The notes beneath the pieces are model-generated. The model searched no databases. It saw only the letters and a program-made list of their open reading frames with translations, and was not told the DNA's origin. Shown one piece after another: positions 1 to 7,829 of a stretch of 42,760 bases of DNA (within the stretch, counting starts at the first letter, position 1; every line of letters begins with the position of its first letter). This DNA is from Marine Group II euryarchaeote MED-G33 (GTDB taxonomy: Archaea; Thermoplasmatota; Poseidoniia; Poseidoniales; Thalassarchaeaceae). The DNA lies in the NCBI GenBank assembly GCA_002457195.1, contig NTJU01000002.1, positions 1 through 42,760 of the forward strand, given 5' to 3'. The position numbers and the translations under genes were made by a program.

Positions 1-729
1 CTAGATTTGACTGTATTGTTTTTCCAACCCTTGTTTGAAAAAATGTCGCAATCTGTCTCGGTTGGTTTGTGCGGCCAAGGCGCTGATGAAATCCACGCTG
101 GGTATCCTCGTTACAGGGATTTGGAATCACATCGAAATTTAATTCACTCTAGGCTGAAATCCTGCGAGCACCCATTTTCTAACACCCTACTTTCCGGTTC
201 CATTACCACACCTGGTTGGCGCGGTAATCACAATCCAAGTTCTGCTTTTTCTGATTTAGAGACAACGCTTCAATACGAAATGAATCATGGCCAACTGACG
301 AATTTCCAGTTACGATTGGTAGATCGCCACAGTATGGCCCATGGTCTTGAGGTTCGTGTCCCATTTTTAGGAAACCCCCATCTCGATGCCAGCAGTAGAC
401 TACCAACTCATTGGAAACTCTCTGACCGTGTGGAAAAGCCGGCTCTTCGAGAGGCAGCAAATCTCACGAAGTTACCAAAGAACATTGTCCACCGCCCAAA
501 ACTACCCGCAGGAAGGGCGACATCACCAACAATGATTGATAATTTGTTAAACGAACTCAAAGGTCATGCTGCAGAATATGCAAATGACATCCCCTCAATT
601 TCGGGAATGTTTCACGGCCAGCCGGAGATTTCATTGGGGTTGCGCTTGTTCCGATCATTGCACATAGTGGATGGTGGACTCGGCCGCCACGGAAAGGATT
701 TGATGACTTTGTTGGGAGATGTTGATTGA
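1..729 (+). CDS. asnB: Asparagine synthase-like amidotransferase, C-terminal part (5' end outside window)
   Basis: The open frame runs in from the left edge, so the glutaminase half lies outside the window and only about 242 codons of the synthetase domain are visible. Seen: GQGADEIHAGY near the start, the counterpart of the SGxGADExxxGY loop of AsnB-type ATP-pyrophosphatase domains, then VDRHSMAHGLEVRVPFL, the typical AsnB signature, and a conserved-looking KPALREAA segment. The family adenylates a carboxylate such as aspartate and transfers ammonia. The stop overlaps the start of the downstream glutamate-cysteine ligase gene (TGATG), so the two are probably translated together. It may be true asparagine synthetase or an AsnB-like amide ligase with another substrate; the C-terminal half cannot decide this. 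Confidence 0.85.
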   Translation, partial: LDLTVLFFQPLFEKMSQSVSVGLCGQGADEIHAGYPRYRDLESHRNLIHSRLKSCEHPFSNTLLSGSITTPGWRGNHNPSSAFSDLETTLQYEMNHGQLTNFQLRLVDRHSMAHGLEVRVPFLGNPHLDASSRLPTHWKLSDRVEKPALREAANLTKLPKNIVHRPKLPAGRATSPTMIDNLLNELKGHAAEYANDIPSISGMFHGQPEISLGLRLFRSLHIVDGGLGRHGKDLMTLLGDVD

Positions 730-1862
730 TGTCATATCGCGGTCCAAATCACCTTTCCAATCTGGAAGAAAGGATTGAAGCCAAACGTCCAGAACTGGAA
801 GAATGGTTTGAATCTAAGAGACTCGAGTTGGATATGCCTCTATACGGTTCTGTAGATATTCGGGATGCACATTGGAAGGTTGCTGTCGTGGATGCCAATC
901 AGTATCCAGCAGGATTCAACAATTTACATGACGGGGATATTGGTGCACATTTGCGAGAATCCATTGGTGATCTGCGCCATATTCACATCTGGCCAGAAAG
1001 CCACAACCGGAATCCAGCCTACACTGAAAATATCACGTCACTGCAAACTATTTTGGAAAATGAAGGATATGCGGTTACCAAAGGGGTCCTCGAGATCAAA
1101 GAAGGGATTCCAGTTTCTATACAAGGGGCAGTGCCAGATCTCATTCTACTCAACAACGATCTAACAGAGGGCCCACTTCCAGAATTGGGTGTTCAAGTCT
1201 CTCCTCCTCCTCAAATGGGTTGGTATCAACGCCGGAAATCATCGCATTTCAGAGCGGTACAACCTTATCTGAATGAAGTCGCTGAAATATTGGAAATTGA
1301 CCCTTGGTTGTTATCCACACATTGGATTGTATCCGAAGACAAATGTCTCGACAAAGAAACATGCCGTACATTGTTGGCGGCAGAGGTTGATGATTTCATC
1401 ACTTATCTTCAAGAGAAGTATGATGAATATGGAATTGAAGGCAAACCCACATTATTTGTCAAGAATGATGCAGGGACCTATGGTCTGGGAATCCTAGAGA
1501 TCACATCTGGTGAAGAATTACTCAGTTTATCAAATAGGAAAATGAATCGTTTGACATATGGGAAAGGCGGTACGGATGCTGAGGATTTCCTAATCCAAGA
1601 AGGAGTTCCTAGTGCCCTCACTTGGGATTCAATGGTGATTGAACCGGTGGCCTATTGTGCCAATGGTAGAGTCGGAGGCTGGTTCTACAGAGCCAATGCC
1701 AAAAAGGGTGAGATGGCGAATTTAAACAGCCCCTCATCGGTATTTCTCTCGCCGGGAGAAATTCAGGATTATGCCATTGAGTCAAGACGAAATCACTGGC
1801 ACATGTTGGTGGCGGAAATTGCGATGCTTGGAATGGCTGCTGAGATTGCTTCAATCCGTTGA
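729..1862 (+). CDS. gshA: Glutamate-cysteine ligase, GshA of the Acidithiobacillus/proteobacterial type
   Basis: This 377-residue protein looks like the GshA family first described in Acidithiobacillus (PF08886/TIGR02049), unrelated in sequence to E. coli GshA. Recognisable segments are VDANQYPAGFNNL near residue 60, LFVKNDAGTYGLGI near residue 245, and the end block with VIEPVAYCANGRVGGWFYR. The family makes gamma-glutamylcysteine from glutamate, cysteine and ATP. A TTG lies one codon earlier, but the ATG at 729 overlaps the preceding TGA by one base and is preferred. No glutathione synthetase gene is seen nearby, so the product could be gamma-glutamylcysteine itself, as in haloarchaea, or another gamma-glutamyl amide. 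The assignment rests on remembered family motifs; transfer from bacteria is an inference. Confidence 0.78.
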   Translation: MSYRGPNHLSNLEERIEAKRPELEEWFESKRLELDMPLYGSVDIRDAHWKVAVVDANQYPAGFNNLHDGDIGAHLRESIGDLRHIHIWPESHNRNPAYTENITSLQTILENEGYAVTKGVLEIKEGIPVSIQGAVPDLILLNNDLTEGPLPELGVQVSPPPQMGWYQRRKSSHFRAVQPYLNEVAEILEIDPWLLSTHWIVSEDKCLDKETCRTLLAAEVDDFITYLQEKYDEYGIEGKPTLFVKNDAGTYGLGILEITSGEELLSLSNRKMNRLTYGKGGTDAEDFLIQEGVPSALTWDSMVIEPVAYCANGRVGGWFYRANAKKGEMANLNSPSSVFLSPGEIQDYAIESRRNHWHMLVAEIAMLGMAAEIASIR

Positions 1863-2141
1863 ATCGACATCTGCTAAATCCGGCGGAGCATCCATTCCTG
1901 TAATTTCGTAATTTGATGGGAATAGAGCAACCAATATACCTGCAATTCCAGTGGCCAAGGCCCACCAGAACATTTTGTAGACAATCGCCATTTCCAATGC
2001 GATTACCATCAGTAACAAACCACCTATATTGGAAATCCAAACCAGTCGCTTGAAGGTGGCCAGGCCAACACCCTTGGTCGTACCCGAAATGGATTCAGGC
2101 CCGAACTCTGCTCCGAAGCGCACTGGATCATCATCGCCCAT
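1851..2141 (-). CDS. Small two-helix membrane protein, last gene of the cytochrome b operon
   Basis: A 96-residue protein with a soluble N-terminus of about 30 residues, two hydrophobic segments (roughly residues 34-52 and 57-74) and a short acidic C-terminal tail. I recognise no family. It is the last co-directional gene behind the respiratory operon and its 3' end overlaps the convergent gshA gene by 12 bases. Its position suggests a small accessory subunit of the membrane complex or an unrelated passenger; sequence alone does not say which. Confidence 0.6.
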   Translation of the reverse strand: MGDDDPVRFGAEFGPESISGTTKGVGLATFKRLVWISNIGGLLLMVIALEMAIVYKMFWWALATGIAGILVALFPSNYEITGMDAPPDLADVDSTD

Positions 2142-2175
2142 GTCAATCGCTCCAGTTCACAGTAATCAATGGTTT

Positions 2176-2508
2176 TCAACGGTCAATCATGATGATGGCA
2201 TCAGTTGGACAAGCCAATACACACAATCTGCATCCTGTACAGGGATCCCTCAATACCTTGGCCTTACGGTTGACATCAATATTCAGAATAGGACTTGCCA
2301 ATGGTGTATCATAAAGTTCGATTGCATCGTCATCACAGACGATGGTACATTGATCACATCCAATGCACAAGTCTTCCTTGACAAATGCGATTGTACCGGG
2401 TCCTCCCTTGACTTTCTCGCGCGCCTCTGTACGCATTGCATTCAGTGCGTATCGGATTCTTGCAGCTTCGCCTAAGCGGCGAGCCTCCAACTCCTTTCGC
2501 GATGTCAT
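2176..2508 (-). CDS. Ferredoxin-like protein with two [4Fe-4S] motifs
   Basis: A soluble protein of about 110 residues with two complete CxxCxxCxxxC motifs, CIGCDQCTIVC and CTGCRLCVLACP, about 40 residues apart, which should bind two [4Fe-4S] clusters. The N-terminal 45 residues are helical and basic, longer than in a minimal ferredoxin. ATG at 2508 is preferred over an upstream ATG at 2529 because the extra seven residues look like untranslated sequence. It lies in the same direction downstream of the cytochrome b/HdrD-like fusion gene and is a natural electron partner for that complex, as HdrC-like or polyferredoxin subunits are elsewhere. No membrane segment is seen, so it should be cytoplasmic. 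Confidence 0.85.
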   Translation of the reverse strand: MTSRKELEARRLGEAARIRYALNAMRTEAREKVKGGPGTIAFVKEDLCIGCDQCTIVCDDDAIELYDTPLASPILNIDVNRKAKVLRDPCTGCRLCVLACPTDAIIMIDR

Positions 2509-2544
2509 GATTGGCCGGGTGCGGCACATCTTCTCAAGACTTCC

Positions 2545-2802
2545 CTATGCAAAGAAGCTCAACCATAGCGGATGAATGGACAAAAGTACAGCCACACAAA
2601 AACCACATATTGTTCCCTTTGCCATATTCGGTCGGTCATATCCTAGCGCGATCAGGATTAGGAAAAACCCAATGATGAAATCGCAGACCATCCCAATCCA
2701 AGCTGCTTTCCAAGATAGCAGAATGGCGACGGTTGCCGTAGCCACTGGTCCAATCATGAATCCCGAGATCCAATCTCGGTCGATGGATACCAATTTCCTC
2801 AC
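2545..2802 (-). CDS. Small membrane protein between the fusion subunit and the ferredoxin
   Basis: An 85-residue, strongly hydrophobic protein with about three membrane segments (roughly residues 12-30, 33-53 and 61-84). Its start overlaps the 3' end of the cytochrome b/HdrD-like fusion gene by 4 bases (ATGA type), which implies translational coupling and probable membership of the same complex. I recognise no family. A small structural subunit comparable in role to the tiny subunits of b6f complexes is possible but unproven. Confidence 0.65.
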   Translation of the reverse strand: MRKLVSIDRDWISGFMIGPVATATVAILLSWKAAWIGMVCDFIIGFFLILIALGYDRPNMAKGTICGFCVAVLLSIHPLWLSFFA

Positions 2803-5612
2803 GCCTGCTTCTTCGCCTCAACTTGTCTTGCGAGGAAAGACACAACATCTAGGATTTCGAAATCATGCTTTGGATCACCTTCGAATTTGAGACATTCAAA
2901 GTGAGATACGCATTTTGGACACGATGTGAGCATGATGTCTGCACCCGTTGCACGGACTTCATCGAATCTCTGCACACGTAGTGCGCGACTGTCCTCGTTA
3001 CAGGACATCATGCTGGACACTCCACAACAGAGTGCATCTTCACCATGGTGTTCCATCTCGACGAGTTCAACTCCATCTACGGCGGTAACCAGATCACGTG
3101 GGCCGTCGTAAATTTCCATCTGTCGACCCAATCTGCAGGGGTCGTGGTAAGTCACCGTAACATCTTCTTCAGCCTTGAGATTCATATCGAATCCATTCTC
3201 GGTCAAAAATTCAGTCGTGTGCATGACCTTGATGCCTTCGAGTTCGTAATCCTTGGCAAAAGTACGGAAGCATTCAGCACAGCTGGAAACCAATGTATCA
3301 ATTCCACTGGCTTGAATCTTCTTTTGATTGTAGGCCTTCAGCTTCTCAAAGACTTCATCCATACCTTGCCACTTCTGGTCGTGGCCACAACACTTGAGGA
3401 AGTCACGACCGAGGTAGGATACTTCCTTGTCCATTTCTTCGAATAGGGTGAATGCAGAGGTAGTTGCATCTCCAAGATTCATTTCACCTTCGTTGATGTG
3501 GCTGAAAATCATCTCTTGATCTAGATAGTCAACACAGCCAGGGTAATATCCAATACTGGAATCAATTGGATAATCTTCGACTGAGATGAAATCTGAATCG
3601 CGCTCCTCTTCTGCCTCAGCGGCTAGAACCGCTTGCAAGACTGTGTGTGGGATATTCGATGCTGGGGGGCCTCCGACGACGAGAGCCCTACGCATATCGA
3701 CATAGGAATCGTAGTCGACCAATTGCGGGCATGCATTCGAACAAGCAGAACACGTCAAACACGAGTACATTGGGACTCCATCATCCTCATTGTTCCAGGT
3801 ATTGTAAATAATATTCAATTTATCACCTGCATTGAATAAGCGAACCGGACATGCATCGTCGCAGAGATCGCATCCATAGCACTTGTTCATTTCATATTCA
3901 TAGCCGCGTGCCATACTACGCATCAACATGAAGACGATTGCACCTGTTCCAAAACAAGGAATGAATAGCGAGTAAATCAATTTGGCATCTAAACTCTTAG
4001 GATTCTTGTGATATGTTGGATTTTCAACTGTATAAGCAGAGAGGCTTGCAATATCCAATCCGATATCAGCCATAGTGAGATTCGCAGGGTCGTTGCGGTT
4101 CAGGGCTTGCCCATTGTCCCCCAGAAGAAGGGGTTGGTATGCTGCAACATTGACGCCGGCGAAGACTGTGTATGATGAGTTGACACCAGTCCACAAGGTC
4201 GAGAATTCGATTTTATATTCACCTGGGGCAAGTTTCAGAACGCTATTTTCACAAGCACCTTCGCTAATTTTCGAATCGGATGCGTCGCGAACAATCAGAC
4301 TACCGGCGCCTTCTCCGATGCCCCATTCACTCGACCGTTCACCACAAACCAAATCGACATATACCGTTTTGAGTCCAAAGTCTTCTATTGTCATATTCCA
4401 ATTTCCTTCAATCGAGATGTCACCAGTCTCATCATTTCCGGATTCAGCCCATTCTTGTGAGATTCCATTTCTACCAATACTGGTATCTTTGTGATGGTTC
4501 ACTCCACTAAAGTCGAGAATATTCCTTTGAACTGGTTGATAAATCCCCCAATTTAGGAAATGACTTGCACTGACTAGACAGAAATCAGAACGACTGTAGG
4601 CATCTTCACCTTCGAATTTCTCACTATTCCAGACTTCGCTGGCAATACTCTGCTCGTAGGTTAGACAATCGGCTTCAATCGATTCCCAGTGATGGCCTTC
4701 ATTGATGTCGACAAGTGTGTCAACTGGTTGTCCACGAAGTTCTTCCAAAGCTGATACTTCATCCATGGCACCAAGACCTCCTTGGTCCCAGAATCCGTCG
4801 TCATATACTGGCCATGTTACTGTGCAGAGTAGAACTGTAACGATGAGTGTACCCATTGAAACCTGTTTACCCAACTGTGGTGTGGTTCTGGCTCCAATTG
4901 ATTTGACCAAGAACCATCGAATCCCCATGTATAGGGCGATCCATATGAAAATCCCAGTCAAAATCCATGGAATGGCATTGAAAATTTCAGCGAGCCAAGG
5001 CTCTCGTGTTCCACAATTGAGCCCTGCGTGAGAATTGAGCTGACAGAAATCAGTCCTATTTTTCCCATACAGTTCAAGGAAGATATTGATTGAAAATACG
5101 CTGATGAACCAAATGTGAGCGAGATAAATCGTGCCCCACGTTGCATACCATGGATCTTCAACACCACGCTTGGCCCTCCCACCCAAGAATGGTGGTAGGA
5201 CCAAAATCATCACAGGAAGGCCTGTGATTGCAGCTCCCCACCAAGCAGCGTTCCACGAGATGACTGGCTGTCCAAAGAAATCTCCAATCGGCCCTGCTGG
5301 AATATCGAATTGAGGTAAGTATTCACCCCAGCGTAGATATCCGTAACTGAAGAGAACATACCAATCTGGGAATACGAATCCGGCTTGTGCGTATGGGTCT
5401 GCTGCACCGTGTAGGGGGGGTGGGATCAACCACGAATAGAAAGCAAGAACAGCGACCATCGCTGCTAGAATAATTCCATCCCTGAGCACTTCATGTGGCC
5501 AGAATGCATGTCCTACAAACACACGTCTACGTTCTTCGTCGGCTGATTGCAAACTATCCTTTTCACGTACATACGTGTCGGCAATCTTGCCTAGATTTTC
5601 GATGAGTCCCAT
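2799..5612 (-). CDS. Fusion: cytochrome b C-terminal membrane domain + extracytoplasmic insert + HdrD/GlpC-like Fe-S domain
   Basis: This 937-residue protein joins three parts. Residues 40-270 are membrane helices like cytochrome b subunit IV, with PDWY (residues 82-85) at the place of the Qo-site PEWY motif. Residues about 275-540 form a polar, probably extracytoplasmic insert with several Cys, followed by a helix near 545-565. The rest is cytoplasmic: two [4Fe-4S] motifs, CYGCDLCDDACP and CLTCSACSNACP, then two complete CCG domains (YYPGC...KCCG...SSCAEC and YHDPC...LCCG...TSCPKC), as in HdrD, HdrB and GlpC. In those families CCG domains bind the catalytic or electron-transferring clusters. 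The ATG at 5612 has GGAGG six bases upstream; a TTG at 5627 is not credible. The gene follows cytochrome b by 15 bases. The fusion suggests electron flow between quinone and a cytoplasmic thiol/disulfide or carrier. Confidence 0.88.
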   Translation of the reverse strand: MGLIENLGKIADTYVREKDSLQSADEERRRVFVGHAFWPHEVLRDGIILAAMVAVLAFYSWLIPPPLHGAADPYAQAGFVFPDWYVLFSYGYLRWGEYLPQFDIPAGPIGDFFGQPVISWNAAWWGAAITGLPVMILVLPPFLGGRAKRGVEDPWYATWGTIYLAHIWFISVFSINIFLELYGKNRTDFCQLNSHAGLNCGTREPWLAEIFNAIPWILTGIFIWIALYMGIRWFLVKSIGARTTPQLGKQVSMGTLIVTVLLCTVTWPVYDDGFWDQGGLGAMDEVSALEELRGQPVDTLVDINEGHHWESIEADCLTYEQSIASEVWNSEKFEGEDAYSRSDFCLVSASHFLNWGIYQPVQRNILDFSGVNHHKDTSIGRNGISQEWAESGNDETGDISIEGNWNMTIEDFGLKTVYVDLVCGERSSEWGIGEGAGSLIVRDASDSKISEGACENSVLKLAPGEYKIEFSTLWTGVNSSYTVFAGVNVAAYQPLLLGDNGQALNRNDPANLTMADIGLDIASLSAYTVENPTYHKNPKSLDAKLIYSLFIPCFGTGAIVFMLMRSMARGYEYEMNKCYGCDLCDDACPVRLFNAGDKLNIIYNTWNNEDDGVPMYSCLTCSACSNACPQLVDYDSYVDMRRALVVGGPPASNIPHTVLQAVLAAEAEEERDSDFISVEDYPIDSSIGYYPGCVDYLDQEMIFSHINEGEMNLGDATTSAFTLFEEMDKEVSYLGRDFLKCCGHDQKWQGMDEVFEKLKAYNQKKIQASGIDTLVSSCAECFRTFAKDYELEGIKVMHTTEFLTENGFDMNLKAEEDVTVTYHDPCRLGRQMEIYDGPRDLVTAVDGVELVEMEHHGEDALCCGVSSMMSCNEDSRALRVQRFDEVRATGADIMLTSCPKCVSHFECLKFEGDPKHDFEILDVVSFLARQVEAKKQA

Positions 5613-5627
5613 GTCTAATCCCTCCAA

Positions 5628-6494
5628 TCAATGTGGCTCGGCAATACCCTGTACCCAGACAATAAACAAGTGGACAATAATCAGTCCAGTGACAATGACA
5701 GGGAGGATGAATACGTGTAGGAAATACATCCTGGTTACAGTTTGGTATGAGAGACTGGTTCCACCAAACATCGCGCTGGCGACCCAAGGGCCAATCAAAG
5801 GTGTACTATTGGCCATGTTGATTCCAATCGTAGCTGCACCAAATGCAAGACTATCCCATGGAAGTAGATAACCAGAGTATCCGAAGAAGATCGTGAAGAA
5901 CATCAGCCCCACACCAATCAACCAGTTTAACTCACGTGGATTTCGGTATGCTCCCGTAAAGTAAACACGACACATGTGTAAGAATACAGCGGCCACCATG
6001 AAGTGCGTCGTCCAGTGGTGAATCGAACGGATGATGTAACCGAAAGGCAACTGCGTCATGATGAATTCCATGCTGGAGTAAGCGGGTGTAGGGTCGCCCT
6101 GCCCACCAGGGACGTAGTAAATTCCTAGAATCGTACCTGTGATGACGAGAATGATGAATGCCAAGAAGGAAATTCCTCCAAGACAATACAATGGGTACCA
6201 ATACCAAATGATACGCAATTTGTATTTCTCAGCATGTGTGAGTGGCATCTGCCGATGCATGCTGTGGTATGCATCTCTAGACATTGCCCAATAATCCTGG
6301 ACTCTAAAACGGGTGTCGAGCCAAGAAAACACCCAAAGGAATGTTTTCTCAACCAGTCCCAATTTCCCGGTGGATTCAACCGCACGCAGGATTTCCTTAC
6401 GGGGCATCTCCTCGTTTTCCTTTCTCAATGTGAATGCGACAGTCACTGTAATTACAGCAATGAAAAGTCCCAACAGCCAAACTTGTAACATCAT
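5628..6494 (-). CDS. petB: Cytochrome b, N-terminal (b6-type) subunit
   Basis: A 288-residue membrane protein matching the cytochrome b/b6 N-terminal domain. Four heme-ligand candidates are visible: H159 and H173 in one helix (13 residues between) and H260 and H275 in the other (14 residues between). The 14-residue spacing is the b6 rather than the mitochondrial bc1 pattern. The conserved GAYRNPRELNW and GYSGYLLPWD blocks are present. Compared with PetB it has an extra N-terminal segment with one additional hydrophobic helix (residues 2-22). GAGGTG precedes the start. It should oxidise a quinol in the membrane together with the Rieske protein and the downstream gene that supplies the C-terminal cytochrome b helices. 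Confidence 0.93.
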   Translation of the reverse strand: MMLQVWLLGLFIAVITVTVAFTLRKENEEMPRKEILRAVESTGKLGLVEKTFLWVFSWLDTRFRVQDYWAMSRDAYHSMHRQMPLTHAEKYKLRIIWYWYPLYCLGGISFLAFIILVITGTILGIYYVPGGQGDPTPAYSSMEFIMTQLPFGYIIRSIHHWTTHFMVAAVFLHMCRVYFTGAYRNPRELNWLIGVGLMFFTIFFGYSGYLLPWDSLAFGAATIGINMANSTPLIGPWVASAMFGGTSLSYQTVTRMYFLHVFILPVIVTGLIIVHLFIVWVQGIAEPH

Positions 6495-6501
6495 TTACAC
6501 C

Positions 6502-7377
6502 TCAATCGCAGAATGTGTACCATTCCTGGTATGTGTCTAACCCTTCAATCACATCGTCGGTGACGACAAATGGAATGAGTGGGAGTCCCACGGGGGCTGG
6601 TCCACCCGTTAAGCGGACGCCAAAGTAGTCGAATGTTGATCCATCATTTCGATTTCGATTGGAATTCTTTTCGAGCATCGTAGGGTCATATCGTGATGAA
6701 TGGCAAATGCAGAATAATTTGTTCCCGCCTGCGTCGACGCCACCCGGTAGCCATGTGTCTGCTGTGAAATCATTGGCAACCAATTGCCAACCGGGGATAC
6801 AGCACAAATGGGGGCATCGACTGAACAACAGGAGGATATTGTCGTGTGGCTGTAATGCTAAATCTGGGGTGCCATCTTCAAGGGTTACGTCAAAAATCTC
6901 ACGACCGTGTCCGACGAAAGATCCTGCGGAATCTCTGCCTTCCCCATACTGGATTCGAGGTACACCCTCTGCAGGTGGTTTTGATTCATTTTCTTCATGA
7001 GGGATGTAAACGATGTTGACGGGAAGTCCACTCCAAACCCCTTGTGCACCAGCCATACCAGTATCTGAATTCGCAGCTTCCGCAACCAAATCAGATTTCT
7101 TCATGATTTGCTCGTGCATGGCGCCATACCAAACCGTATCTTCCTGTCCCTTCGGGACCCAGTATCTGACACCGGTATCCTCTGCACCTGAAGCGGCTTG
7201 TCCCATTAGGAAAGATGCAAAGCCGACAGCACCCAAACTCGCCATGGCAATGACACCACCGGCAGCGTTGAATGTGTATTTCATGAATCGGCGGCGATCA
7301 ATAGTTGTCGCCACATTGTTGGACGTTTCAGCGCCAGTGATGCCTGGCGAGGGTCGGAGTCTGAATTGTCTGGCCAT
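6502..7377 (-). CDS. Rieske [2Fe-2S] iron-sulfur protein with Tat-type anchor
   Basis: A 291-residue protein. The N-terminus carries RRRFMK followed by a hydrophobic helix, which fits a twin-arginine (Tat) signal anchor as used by Rieske subunits. The cluster motifs are CPHLCC (ligands C188 and H190) and CICHSS (ligands C223 and H226), corresponding to the usual CTHLGC and CPCHGS. All ligand and disulfide residues are kept, but the glycine before the disulfide cysteine is an additional Cys (C192) and CPCHG is CICHS; such loop changes can shift the redox potential. ATG at 7377 has AAGGTG upstream and lies just after the previous stop, so the longer reading to 7401 is rejected. It is the extracytoplasmic electron carrier of the bc/b6f-like complex. 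Confidence 0.93.
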   Translation of the reverse strand: MARQFRLRPSPGITGAETSNNVATTIDRRRFMKYTFNAAGGVIAMASLGAVGFASFLMGQAASGAEDTGVRYWVPKGQEDTVWYGAMHEQIMKKSDLVAEAANSDTGMAGAQGVWSGLPVNIVYIPHEENESKPPAEGVPRIQYGEGRDSAGSFVGHGREIFDVTLEDGTPDLALQPHDNILLLFSRCPHLCCIPGWQLVANDFTADTWLPGGVDAGGNKLFCICHSSRYDPTMLEKNSNRNRNDGSTFDYFGVRLTGGPAPVGLPLIPFVVTDDVIEGLDTYQEWYTFCD

Positions 7378-7379
7378 GG

Positions 7380-7829
7380 TTACACCTTGTATTCTACCCA
7401 ACTTTCGGAATCCTTTGGTCCGATGAACTTGTTTCTACGATGCTTGACAATGACAGTGTCTGGCATGACCCACTTCAGATACACGATACCCATGATGATC
7501 AATGTTGTCAGCATCATTGCCATGAAGAATGAGAGCAATTGTTGATCCCAGTGGTTGAATAGCCCGTAAGCCAAACCACCTGACCAGTAAATTGTCCAGA
7601 ACAATCCCCATACAAAAACGAATGTAACCAACCAAGAAGATGCACTTGGGGATATGCTGGAACGGACAATTGTTCCGGGCTCAGGCATGTTGAATACACC
7701 ATGGTCAATTGCGGTAACGTACTCTTCTTCAGTCAGGTTAACTCCATCCAAAGCCGCTCTTGCATCCTCAAGGCTGACGTCGCCTGATTTGACCTGCCTT
7801 AGCAGACGCATCACAACATCATCACTCAA
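7380..7829 (-). CDS. Membrane protein of the cytochrome b operon, unknown family
   Basis: A 149-residue protein with a charged N-terminal part (about 60 residues, predicted helical) and two membrane helices (about residues 65-88 and 97-117), ending in a basic tail. I do not recognise a family. It probably starts at TTG 7829: GAGGTGA lies at a good distance and the start overlaps the preceding stop (TTGA), while an internal ATG at 7811 has no such support. It lies between the CxCH protein and the Rieske gene, with only two bases to the Rieske start codon, so it is a likely structural or assembly subunit of the same complex. Confidence 0.7.
   Translation of the reverse strand: MSDDVVMRLLRQVKSGDVSLEDARAALDGVNLTEEEYVTAIDHGVFNMPEPGTIVRSSISPSASSWLVTFVFVWGLFWTIYWSGGLAYGLFNHWDQQLLSFFMAMMLTTLIIMGIVYLKWVMPDTVIVKHRRNKFIGPKDSESWVEYKV

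Noticed and set aside
2029-2475. Plus-strand frame opposite the ferredoxin gene
   Set aside because: Cys-rich only because it mirrors the ferredoxin motifs; no own start context or family pattern.
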